Source: Pseudohalioglobus lutimaris (GTDB lineage: Bacteria > Pseudomonadota > Gammaproteobacteria > Pseudomonadales > Halieaceae). From it: 64,000 nucleotides of DNA. The position numbers and the translations under genes were made by a program. Positions 26,019 through 33,967 of this stretch are shown here, piece after piece; position 1 is the first letter of the stretch, and every line of letters starts with the position of its first letter. Under the pieces are notes generated by a model. That model worked only from the letters and a program-made list of their open reading frames with translations, did no database searches and was not told the origin of the DNA. The stretch lies in NCBI RefSeq assembly GCF_002866825.1, contig NZ_PKUS01000011.1, positions 88,027 to 152,026 on the forward strand. Direction: 5' to 3'.

Positions 26019-26798
26019 TTGAACTCGCATCGCTCAACTTCCGTGCTCGCTTACCTTGCCTGCATCGCCATCTGGATGACCAACCCCGGCTTGTCTGCGG
26101 CTGAACTGCAACAGAGCCTCGATGTTGTGGAATCCACCAATCGGAGCGCAGAACAATCACAGTCAAAGATTGATGCGCTGTCGCGTGAAACCCGGATACT
26201 ACTTGAAGAATACCGAAGCCTGAAAGAGAGCGCGGAATACCAGGAGGCTTACACTCGCGAGCTGGAAAACCTGGACACAGCGCAACGCGGGCAGATTGAG
26301 TCGCTTAACCGCCAGATAGCCCAGGCACGCATTACCCGGCAGCGTATTCTTCCGCTGATGCGTTCCATGGTGGACGCACTGGAGAAATTTGTTGTACTGG
26401 ATCTGCCCTTTCACCAGGAAGAACGCATCAGTGCCGTGATTCAGCTGCGCCAACGCCTCGACCGGCCAGACCTGTCGGTGGCTGCCCGTTTCCGGCTGTT
26501 GATGGAGGCTTACCAACTAGAGCAGGATTACAGTCGAACGGTGGAGGCCTGGCGTGGCCCGCTGCACAGCGACGGGGAGGACCTGTCGGTGGAGTATCTC
26601 CGACTCGGCCGCGCAGCCCTTTACTACCAGAGCCTTGACCGGGAGCAGAGCGGCTACTGGGACAGGGCTCAACAAGTGTGGATACCGCTGGAATCGACGC
26701 ATGGCCGGGCACTTTCCGCAGCACTGCGTGTGGCGCGCAATGAGGCCGCACCCGACCTGCTGCAGTTGCCGTTTCTGGCAACAGGAGGTGCCCCTTGA
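26019..26798 (+). CDS. DUF3450 protein of the TonB system
   Basis: Exported coiled-coil protein of about 259 residues matching DUF3450, which precedes ExbB-like genes in many marine gammaproteobacteria. A signal peptide (hydrophobic core VLAYLACIAIWM, cleavage after GLSA) is followed by a long coiled coil (about residues 35-110) and a helical C-terminal part. A more upstream ATG at 25968 has no ribosome site; the TTG at 26019 has GAGGG spaced 9 nt and gives a normal signal peptide, so it is preferred. It overlaps the next gene by one base. Confidence 0.8.
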   Translation: MNSHRSTSVLAYLACIAIWMTNPGLSAAELQQSLDVVESTNRSAEQSQSKIDALSRETRILLEEYRSLKESAEYQEAYTRELENLDTAQRGQIESLNRQIAQARITRQRILPLMRSMVDALEKFVVLDLPFHQEERISAVIQLRQRLDRPDLSVAARFRLLMEAYQLEQDYSRTVEAWRGPLHSDGEDLSVEYLRLGRAALYYQSLDREQSGYWDRAQQVWIPLESTHGRALSAALRVARNEAAPDLLQLPFLATGGAP

Positions 26799-28147
26799 TG
26801 CGCCGCTTCCTGATACTAATATTTTTATGCAGCGCTTCTGTGGTGTCAGCCCAGGAACAGGGTACACAGCAGATCGACAATCTTGACCAGCTATTACAGT
26901 CGGTGCGGCAGGAACAGGAACGACAGCGAAGCATCAACAAGCAGCGTGAAACAGCATTCCTGGCTGACAAGCGGGCGCAACAGCGACTGCTGGCCGAGGC
27001 TCAGCGGGAATTCGAGCAGCAGCAAAAGCAGAACCAGCCGCTGCTTGCGGTGACGGATAACAATGCCCGAGAGATCACCCGGCTGGAAAATGAGTTGGAG
27101 ACGGTGGTCGAGGATATCGGCGATCTCTCGAGTACGTTCAGGGAGTTCGCCGGAGATTTTGCGGCGGTCTTCCAGGAGTCCATGCTCAGTGTGCAACTGG
27201 GTGAAAGGGTTGCCGTGGTGCGAGAACTCGCCTCCACTGACACCCAGGTCACCATTGAGGAAATACAAGCGCTCTGGCTGCTGCTGCAGGAGGATATGAC
27301 TGAGGCCGGGAAATTAACGCAGTTTGAGGCACCGGTGATCGACACCGCAGGGGTCACGCGGACCACCAGTGTGCTGCGGCTGGGTGTGTTCAACGCCTGG
27401 GAGCAGGGCGATTATCTGCGCTATGTGCCGGAGACTGGCGAACTGCTGGCGCTTGGTCGACAGCCCCCCGCGCGTTACAGAGATGCAGCGCGCGCTATCG
27501 CCACTGCTCAAGACGGGGTGTTCACGCTGGCTGTCGATCCCACCCGCGGTAACCTGCTGGGCATGCTCAGCTTTACACCCGATTTACGCGAGCGGATCGC
27601 ACAGGGCGGGACCATTGGTTTGATTATCATCGCCCTGGGTAGCCTGGGTATGCTGTTGACTGCCTGGAGGGTGGCTTATTTGCTGCTGGTTTCCAGGCGC
27701 ATCAGGAGGCAATTGGCAATGGCCGCATCCCCCAGTGCTGACAACCCCCTGGGTCGGGTGCTGAAATCGGTTGAGGGAATACCCATTGACCAGGAGGAAC
27801 TGCTGCAGCTGAAACTGGATGAAGCTGTGCTCGCAGAGATTCCGGCACTGGAGCGCGGCAACGGGCTGATCAAGCTGCTGGCTGCTACCTCGCCACTACT
27901 GGGCCTGTTGGGCACCGTGACCGGCATGATTCTGACCTTTCAGGCCATCAGCCTCTTTGGAACCGGTGACCCCAAACTGATGGCGGGCGGAATTTCACAA
28001 GCGCTGGTGACCACGGTGTTGGGTCTGGTTGTCGCCATCCCGCTGTTATTCGGTCACAGCGTGGTGGCATTTTTATCTCGCGCCACGGTGCAGCGCCTCG
28101 ACGAGCAATGTGCAGGCGTGCTGGCCCGTTCCGCAGAGGGCCCGTAG
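26798..28147 (+). CDS. TtpC-like MotA/TolQ/ExbB proton-channel protein
   Basis: 449 residues, much longer than ExbB. A signal peptide (ending VVSAQ) and a periplasmic coiled-coil region (about 25-120) precede a three-helix ExbB/TolQ domain in the C-terminal half (about 270-440), which contains SPLLGLLGTVTGM and TTVLGLVVAIP. This matches TtpC of the Vibrio TonB2 system, a second ExbB-like component needed for energy transfer. AGGAGG ribosome site. Gene order DUF3450-ttpC-exbB-exbD-tonB-TPR is the standard one for this type. Confidence 0.9.
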   Translation: MRRFLILIFLCSASVVSAQEQGTQQIDNLDQLLQSVRQEQERQRSINKQRETAFLADKRAQQRLLAEAQREFEQQQKQNQPLLAVTDNNAREITRLENELETVVEDIGDLSSTFREFAGDFAAVFQESMLSVQLGERVAVVRELASTDTQVTIEEIQALWLLLQEDMTEAGKLTQFEAPVIDTAGVTRTTSVLRLGVFNAWEQGDYLRYVPETGELLALGRQPPARYRDAARAIATAQDGVFTLAVDPTRGNLLGMLSFTPDLRERIAQGGTIGLIIIALGSLGMLLTAWRVAYLLLVSRRIRRQLAMAASPSADNPLGRVLKSVEGIPIDQEELLQLKLDEAVLAEIPALERGNGLIKLLAATSPLLGLLGTVTGMILTFQAISLFGTGDPKLMAGGISQALVTTVLGLVVAIPLLFGHSVVAFLSRATVQRLDEQCAGVLARSAEGP

Positions 28148-28150
28148 CGT

Positions 28151-28681
28151 ATGTCCTGGTGGTATGCAGTGAGTGATTTTATCGAACAGGGCGGTGGTGT
28201 GCTGTGGGTGTTGTTTGCCACCTGTCTGCTACTCTGGTTACTGATTCTTGAACGTGCCTGGTTCCTGCGCATTTCCTGGCCCGGCCAGGCCCGCCACCTT
28301 GTGGTCGAGTGGCAATCACGGCGGGATCGCGCGTCGTGGCTGGCAAGGAAGGTACGCCAGTCCATGCTTTGCGAGGCGTCCCTCGCTCTGCATGCGAACC
28401 TGTCACTGATCAAGGTGCTGGTGGCGCTGTGTCCCCTGATGGGCCTGCTGGGCACAGTGCTCGGTATGATTGGTGTTTTCGAGGTGATTGCCGTGAGTGG
28501 CAACGATGATGCCCAGGCCATGGCCCGCGGTGTCTACCGGGCCACTATACCCACCATGGCCGGTCTGGTAGTGGCGCTCACGGGGATATATTTCACGGTG
28601 CGCCTGCGTCAACTCGCCGACCGTCGAAGCAGCGCCCTGCGTGACGCGATGCCAGTAAGTGGAAGGGACCCTGTGGTATGA
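28151..28681 (+). CDS. exbB: ExbB-family proton-channel subunit
   Basis: 176-residue inner-membrane protein with the MotA/TolQ/ExbB domain: an N-terminal helix (about 18-38), then ALCPLMGLLGTVLGMIGVF and ATIPTMAGLVVALTGIYF as the pore helices. The Thr in the last helix and the Gly-rich turn are conserved family features. It would form the pentameric channel around ExbD. It overlaps exbD by 4 bases (ATGA), consistent with coupled translation. It is an ExbB2-type short protein rather than TolQ, judging by the neighbouring tonB. Confidence 0.92.
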   Translation: MSWWYAVSDFIEQGGGVLWVLFATCLLLWLLILERAWFLRISWPGQARHLVVEWQSRRDRASWLARKVRQSMLCEASLALHANLSLIKVLVALCPLMGLLGTVLGMIGVFEVIAVSGNDDAQAMARGVYRATIPTMAGLVVALTGIYFTVRLRQLADRRSSALRDAMPVSGRDPVV

Positions 28682-29088
28682 GTGCCCGCCGTCACTTACC
28701 GGAACAGGACGAAGCCGAACTCGATATGACGCCGATGCTGGACATCGTGTTCATCATGCTCATCTTTTTTATCGTGACCACTTCGTTTGTCAAGGAGTCA
28801 GGGGTCACGGTGTCAACGCCGCAGGCCAGTACTGCGTCAAAACAAGCCAATGCAAATATATTCATCGCGATTACTGCGAAAGGTGAAATTTGGGTAGACC
28901 GGCGTCCAGTGGACCCGCGCAGTGTCCGCGCTATCGTGGCGCGCCTGCACGCGGATAATCCGGAAGGCTCAGTGATTATCCAGGCCGATGAAGAGGCGTC
29001 TACCCGTACGCTGGTAGAAGTGATGGATCAGGTAAGGCTTGCGGGGGTCGAAGGCATAGCCATCGCAGCGGAGAAAGGCGTGCAATGA
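28678..29088 (+). CDS. exbD: ExbD-family biopolymer transport protein
   Basis: 136 residues with a single N-terminal helix carrying the essential Asp (DMTPMLDIVFIMLIFFIVTT, about 16-35) and a periplasmic domain (VTVSTPQAS..., IFIAITAKGEIWVD, GSVIIQADEEAST). This is the proton-conducting partner of ExbB that powers TonB. It overlaps exbB upstream and tonB downstream by 4 bases each, so subunit production is tightly coupled. Confidence 0.93.
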   Translation: MSARRHLPEQDEAELDMTPMLDIVFIMLIFFIVTTSFVKESGVTVSTPQASTASKQANANIFIAITAKGEIWVDRRPVDPRSVRAIVARLHADNPEGSVIIQADEEASTRTLVEVMDQVRLAGVEGIAIAAEKGVQ

Positions 29089-29777
29089 GTCCAAGGGCGT
29101 TGCGCCTGCTTCCCTCCCTCAGCGGGGCAGTAGTGATTACAGTAGCGATATTCCTCTTTATGCACGGCCTTATCCGCCTCAGCCAGGTAGAGCAGGTTGA
29201 ACTGGCTGTCTTCCAGAACGTGGAAATACTGCGAACTGAACCGCCAGAGCCTGAACAGGATGCGCAGCAGGATCAGCCAGAGGAACTCACCCAGGAACCG
29301 CAACTTGAGATGCCGCAACTGGCGCCGCCCAGCCCGCAAACCCCACAGGCGATGGAGATGCCCACGCTGGACATGGCATTGGGAGACATTGCCATACAGG
29401 CGGTAGGCGACAGTTTCAGCGCGCCGCTGGGCGCCGGTGGGGTTAGCATTCCGGGTGGCGGGCAGGATGCACAGGGGTTTGTTGAAGTGGTGCCCTACAA
29501 CACGCGCAAACCCAACGTGCCCGATGTCGCCTGGCAGAACAAGATAAGTGGCTGGGTACTGGTCGCTTTCTCTGTGACCCCCAGTGGTACCACGCGCAGC
29601 GTGAGAGTGCTGGATGCGCACCCCCGGGGCGTGTTTGAGGAAAAGGTTATCGCCGCGGTGGAGGACTGGCAGTATTCGATCAGTTTTTCCGGGCGTAGTA
29701 CCGCTGATGTGGTGCTTACACAGCGTGTCGATGTGCGTTGGCAGGACTACCCTGCGAATCTTCCCAATGTCGATTAG
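29085..29777 (+). CDS. tonB: TonB-like energy transducer
   Basis: 230 residues: short cytosolic start, one helix (about 13-32), a Pro/Glu/Gln-rich periplasmic linker (about 48-95, PPEPEQD..., PSPQTPQ) and a C-terminal TonB domain (about 135-220) with WVLVAFSVTPSGTTRSVRVLDAHP. It would carry energy from the ExbBD/TtpC complex to TonB-dependent receptors such as the one 4 kb downstream. Its end overlaps the start of the TPR gene by 11 bases. The TonB box-contacting region is intact. Confidence 0.9.
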   Translation: MSPRALRLLPSLSGAVVITVAIFLFMHGLIRLSQVEQVELAVFQNVEILRTEPPEPEQDAQQDQPEELTQEPQLEMPQLAPPSPQTPQAMEMPTLDMALGDIAIQAVGDSFSAPLGAGGVSIPGGGQDAQGFVEVVPYNTRKPNVPDVAWQNKISGWVLVAFSVTPSGTTRSVRVLDAHPRGVFEEKVIAAVEDWQYSISFSGRSTADVVLTQRVDVRWQDYPANLPNVD

Positions 29778-31536
29778 TACTCTTCGCCTGTGCGCCGCGA
29801 CACTTTGCGCCGCGCTAATATGGGCAGGCCCACTGGGCGCCCAGAACCAGGGGCAGTATCGCAGCCGCATTCAGCTGGACCCTCTGGGTGAAATGGGAAA
29901 AGGCTCGGAGATGTCCGTGTCGGAACTGGAGGCCCAGATCGATCAGATCAAGGACCCCTATGCCAGGTCCAGCGCCGGCCGTTTTCTTGCCCGGCACTCG
30001 GTGCAGGAAGGGGATTACGAGGGCGCCATACGTTACTACCGGGAGGCGCTGGGCTCGAAAGGCTTGTCCGATGTCGCCAACCGTCAGATGCTGCGAGAGC
30101 TGGCCCAGGTGTATCTTCTCAACGAAGACTTCCGGCAGGCGGCGATCACCCTTGAGCGCGCGCTGGATATCAAGCTGCAGCCCGAGCCAGCAGACTTCCT
30201 GTTACTAGCGCAGGCGCGCTACCGACTCGGCGATTACGTTGCTGTGGTCGTTGCGCTGGACGGCATCAGTGCCGCCGGTCTCCAGCTTGATCGTCGCCAA
30301 CTGGGCCAGGCGTTGGCGCTGTACTACCGTGCTGGCGCCTACCAGCAGTGCGAGCATATCCTCAGGCAGCTATTGCAACTTGAACCAGAAAACCCACAAC
30401 ACTGGCACCAGCTCGCCACGGTATACCTGCAGCAGAACAAGCGGCGCGATGCCCTGGATCAGTTATCACTTGCGCTGGAAAAGCAGGTGCCATTTACCGG
30501 GCCAGAATTACAGTTGCTCATTGACCTGCGTGCCGATGGTGGCAACCCTTACAGTGCCGCTGTGCTGCTGCAGGAAGCGATGGTGCAGGGCAGTCTGGAC
30601 AACAACGCCGCCAACCAGCGCAAGCTTTTTGAGCTGTGGTTGCGGGCGAGGGAGAGAGACAAGGCCATAGCTGCACTGCAGGAGGCAGCCCGCAGCAGTG
30701 GCGACACAGAGCTTTATCTGTACCTGGCGCAGTTACAAATGGAAGACCAGCAATGGCAGGCCATGCTTGCCACGGTGCTGGCCAGTTGCAGCCAAAGCCT
30801 GGATGATCGCTATGTCAGCCGGGCCAACCTGCTGCTGGGCGTGAGCCTGTTCAAACAGGGCCGTGAAGAGGAGGCGCGTCGGGCGTTTATCAATGCGACG
30901 CTGGTCGGCGGCGCCAATGAGCAGGCGGCACAATGGCTGCAATTTATGGATGCGGCTCCCGCCACTGAACAAGAGCTGCGTCAGGTACGTGGGCCTTGTT
31001 ACGGCAGTGCGGGCAAGAAGAGCACGCTGCAACCGGTACCCCGGCAGGTTGCGGCCCGGGCAGAAACAGGCGCCGACAATCCTGTGCAGGAAACTATGCG
31101 AGATAGTTTGCCCGCGGAAGTTGCTCTCAAAACCGTGCCCGCTCGACGCTTTTATTATGTCAGTCAGGACGAGTCGATAACGCAGTTGTTGCCGCGCATA
31201 CGTGCGCTTGCAGTGCGACTCAACGTCAACCTGGTCAAGTCAGGTGGCTCTGCAGATGGTCCGGTTACCTTGCTGGCGCTACCCGGTGAAGATCTACGTC
31301 TGGCACTGCCCACCAGGGGTGCGCCGCAGGCCAGCGGGCGTTATCGTCTCTATAACGCGGCGAAGTTCAAGTGTGCCTGGCTGCACCTGGTGCAGGGGGA
31401 GGGTGATGCGCAGGCGATGATGGCGGGTTTTCGTAAGGACGTGGAAGCCGCTGGCTATCGCCTGACCGGGGAATACCGGCTGCAACAGATTCCCGGTGAT
31501 GACACCACGGTGGAGCTGCAGTTGGGGGTCGAGTAG
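29767..31536 (+). CDS. TPR-repeat protein of the TonB system
   Basis: 589 residues: a signal peptide (MSISTLRLCAATLCAAL..., cleavage after PLGAQ), then several tetratricopeptide repeats between about residues 65 and 400 (SVQEGDYEGAIRYYREAL, LAQARYRLGDYVAVVVAL and others). The start is taken at the ATG inside the last codons of tonB, where the signal peptide begins; a longer upstream frame is antisense to sense because it reads through tonB. The C-terminal 130 residues contain no repeats. TPR proteins accompany TtpC-type TonB loci and are thought to help assemble or position the complex; the mechanism is not visible here. Confidence 0.85.
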   Translation: MSISTLRLCAATLCAALIWAGPLGAQNQGQYRSRIQLDPLGEMGKGSEMSVSELEAQIDQIKDPYARSSAGRFLARHSVQEGDYEGAIRYYREALGSKGLSDVANRQMLRELAQVYLLNEDFRQAAITLERALDIKLQPEPADFLLLAQARYRLGDYVAVVVALDGISAAGLQLDRRQLGQALALYYRAGAYQQCEHILRQLLQLEPENPQHWHQLATVYLQQNKRRDALDQLSLALEKQVPFTGPELQLLIDLRADGGNPYSAAVLLQEAMVQGSLDNNAANQRKLFELWLRARERDKAIAALQEAARSSGDTELYLYLAQLQMEDQQWQAMLATVLASCSQSLDDRYVSRANLLLGVSLFKQGREEEARRAFINATLVGGANEQAAQWLQFMDAAPATEQELRQVRGPCYGSAGKKSTLQPVPRQVAARAETGADNPVQETMRDSLPAEVALKTVPARRFYYVSQDESITQLLPRIRALAVRLNVNLVKSGGSADGPVTLLALPGEDLRLALPTRGAPQASGRYRLYNAAKFKCAWLHLVQGEGDAQAMMAGFRKDVEAAGYRLTGEYRLQQIPGDDTTVELQLGVE

Positions 31537-31542
31537 CGGGCA

Positions 31543-31560
31543 GGCGTCGCGACAGACGCC
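31543..31560. terminator. Weak hairpin between convergent genes
   Basis: GGCGTC and GACGCC pair over a 6-nt loop, followed on the plus strand by only four T eleven bases on. Its place between the TPR gene and a convergent gene fits a terminator, but the stem is short and the T-run poor. Confidence 0.3.
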
Positions 31561-31573
31561 CCAACCGTTTTGC

Positions 31574-33709
31574 TCAAGCGCCCTGAATAGTCTTTACCAC
31601 GTCTCGTGCTGAGAGTATGGCCCCGTCAATATAGCTGACATCGAGACAGTCGCCGATGCGGTGTACTTCAGCATCCAGACTGTCCAGTTGCCCGGCCAGG
31701 CTATCATCCCCTTCGGCGCCCAATGCAATAATGACTTGCTTTGCCTTGAATGAGCGAGTCTCATCGTCGATTTCGCACACCACGCTGTCAGCGGTAATCT
31801 CCTTTACCGGCGCCTGGGCGTGAATATCCACGCCATGTTCGCGCAACATATGTAACACCCGTGCTCTGCGTACGATCGCCAGTTCGGCGCCGAGTTCGCG
31901 CCCCGGCTCCACGATGGTGACCTTGCGGCCCCTTTCCACCAGGTATTCCGCCAGTTCCAGCCCGACGAGACCGCCGCCTATAATCACTATCTGGTCAGCC
32001 AGTGGCATCCAGATGCGTGAGGCAAAACGCAGCAGGGCCACGCTGCGCAAGGCCCCTGTAAGACGACCTATCAACAGGGCACAGCGTGCAAATAGTGAAA
32101 GTTTGCGTGCCGCTGCCGGGTCGGTGCCGAAGAGTACGCCGCGCAGCTCTTCGCCGTCGAAGACATGGCGCTGGGACTTGCCGGGTATGTCCGGCGCCTG
32201 ACGCAAGGCACCGGTGGCCAGAATTACGTGGTCTACATCTGCGGCGTGAATAGCAGCTGCCTGGGCCGTTTTGCCCAACTGCAGGTCGACGGGTAGCCGG
32301 CGCATCTCACTGGAGAGGTAGTCTATAAGACCCTCGTTGGGCGCATAGGCCAGTGCGGCGATGCGGGCAGTCCCGCCAAGATCTTTGTCGCGCTCCCATA
32401 GTGCAACCTTATGGCCCTGTTCAGCCAGTATGCGTGCTGCTTCCATGCCGCCCGGGCCTCCGCCGACCACCAGGACGCGGAGCGGGTTATTGCTGCTCGC
32501 GAGGATGTCACCTTCCCATTCGCGCCCCATGTTGCTGTTGACGGCACACATCATGGGCTGATTGATGAAGATCTGGCTCACACAGATATAGCAGTAGATA
32601 CAGGGCCTGACCTGGGACGCATTACCGCTGGCGAGTTTTTCAGGCAAATGCGGGTCCGCCAATAGCTTCCTGCCCATCGCCAGGAAGTCATAGTCACCGG
32701 CAGCCAGATGCTGTTCAGCGGCCTCCGGCTCGATTCGCCCCACGCCGATAACCGGGATACCTACAGCCTGCTTCACCTTTTTGGCGAACTCCACGAAGCC
32801 GCCGGGCTCGTGTACCAGCGGTGCCTCGGTGAACGCAATTGCATGCGCTACGTTACCGTAGGCACTCACGTCGATAGCGTCTGCGCCGGCTTGTTCACAC
32901 AGCCTTGCGGTGACCACGCAGTCATCAGGGGTGATGCCGCCTTCCGTGCGATATTCCATGGCATCGAGACGCACGAGAATAGGAAACTGGCCCCCGGTCC
33001 TGTCCCGTACGGCCGCGATTATCTCTGTCAGGAAGCGTGCGCGGTTCTCCCGTGAGCCCCCGTACTGATCATCGCGCCGGTTGCTGTAAGGGGAGAGGAA
33101 GCTGGCGATGAGGTACCCGTGACCCGCGTGGATTTCGATTCCGTCGAAACCGGCACGCTGGGCACGTTCCGCCGCGTCGGCAAAGCCGGCAACGATCCCG
33201 GCTATATCTGCGGCCTGCATCTCAAAGTACTGCGGCCCCTTACCGTCAGGCCCGGCCGCTTTGATGAAATGCCCGATTTCGTTGCGTGTCAGTACGTGAA
33301 ACATGTCGCTTGCAGAGGGGCGCAGGATGGAGGGCAGGGGGATTTTACGCCCCGCCACGGTGTCTTCCTGTGCCATCTTTCCGCCATGATTGAGCTGGGC
33401 GACAATCTTTGCGCCGTGCCGGTGCACTCTGTTCGCCAGATCAGTAAGGCCTGGGAGAAATTCGTCTTTGGAAAAACCCACTGTATTGGGCATGGTGGAA
33501 CCGTTGGGGAAGCATGCGGCTGAAGTCTCCAGAACCAGCAGTCCGGCACCACCACGAGCTCGCTCTTCGTAGTATGCGAGCAGGCGTTCTGAGCAACTGC
33601 CGTCTGTATTCGCGAAATTTGAGCCCATTGCCGCCAGTACGATGCGGTTGCGCAGGGACATGGAACCGATTTTGCCGGGAGAGAGCAACTTGCCAAACGC
33701 TGTAGACAT
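31574..33709 (-). CDS. NADH:flavin oxidoreductase, FadH/2,4-dienoyl-CoA reductase-like
   Basis: 711 residues with three parts: an OYE-type FMN barrel (about 1-340; RIVLAAMGSNFAN, the EIHAGHGYLIASFLSPYSN stretch), a 4Fe-4S site, and two nucleotide-binding domains (VVGGGPGGMEAA near 410; IIGGGLVGLELAEYL near 560). The cysteine pattern is C-x2-C-x2-C-x11-C (CIYCYIC then a later Cys), closer to trimethylamine dehydrogenase than to E. coli FadH (C-x2-C-x3-C). Substrates in this family are dienoyl-CoA thioesters, enones or amines; the neighbours favour an unsaturated acyl or ring intermediate. It is monocistronic and diverges from the TonB-dependent receptor. Confidence 0.9.
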   Translation of the reverse strand: MSTAFGKLLSPGKIGSMSLRNRIVLAAMGSNFANTDGSCSERLLAYYEERARGGAGLLVLETSAACFPNGSTMPNTVGFSKDEFLPGLTDLANRVHRHGAKIVAQLNHGGKMAQEDTVAGRKIPLPSILRPSASDMFHVLTRNEIGHFIKAAGPDGKGPQYFEMQAADIAGIVAGFADAAERAQRAGFDGIEIHAGHGYLIASFLSPYSNRRDDQYGGSRENRARFLTEIIAAVRDRTGGQFPILVRLDAMEYRTEGGITPDDCVVTARLCEQAGADAIDVSAYGNVAHAIAFTEAPLVHEPGGFVEFAKKVKQAVGIPVIGVGRIEPEAAEQHLAAGDYDFLAMGRKLLADPHLPEKLASGNASQVRPCIYCYICVSQIFINQPMMCAVNSNMGREWEGDILASSNNPLRVLVVGGGPGGMEAARILAEQGHKVALWERDKDLGGTARIAALAYAPNEGLIDYLSSEMRRLPVDLQLGKTAQAAAIHAADVDHVILATGALRQAPDIPGKSQRHVFDGEELRGVLFGTDPAAARKLSLFARCALLIGRLTGALRSVALLRFASRIWMPLADQIVIIGGGLVGLELAEYLVERGRKVTIVEPGRELGAELAIVRRARVLHMLREHGVDIHAQAPVKEITADSVVCEIDDETRSFKAKQVIIALGAEGDDSLAGQLDSLDAEVHRIGDCLDVSYIDGAILSARDVVKTIQGA

Positions 33710-33873
33710 TTCTGTGACCTCTTTTCCTTTTATATATGAGAATATGGATGACAGGCGGTTGGGCTAAAAGTACGGGGCAGTCCAAACTCGTAGACATCTG
33801 CGCTCTGTCGGGTCTGTAGCGAACGCAAATGCACATGAAGTTGGAGGCCCATGTCCTGTATGCTTTAGCCCGC

Positions 33874-33892
33874 ACTAATGATAATCATTGCC
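33874..33892 (+). promoter_or_regulatory. Fur-box-like site upstream of the TonB receptor
   Basis: The sequence contains the 13-base core AATGATAATCATT and matches 15 of 19 positions of the classical Fur consensus. It lies about 75 bp upstream of the receptor start, in the gap shared with the divergent flavoenzyme. This suggests iron-dependent repression of the receptor; Fur binding is inferred. Confidence 0.65.
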
Positions 33893-33967
33893 ATGCGTAT
33901 CACCCGATACCGTGGATGGTCGCAGATGGGAACCGCAGCCCATAACTAATAAACAGGAGCACACACT

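Noticed and set aside
33710..33967. Extra gene between the FadH-like gene and the TonB receptor
   Set aside because: No frame with start context; the gap is explained by two divergent promoters and the Fur-like site.
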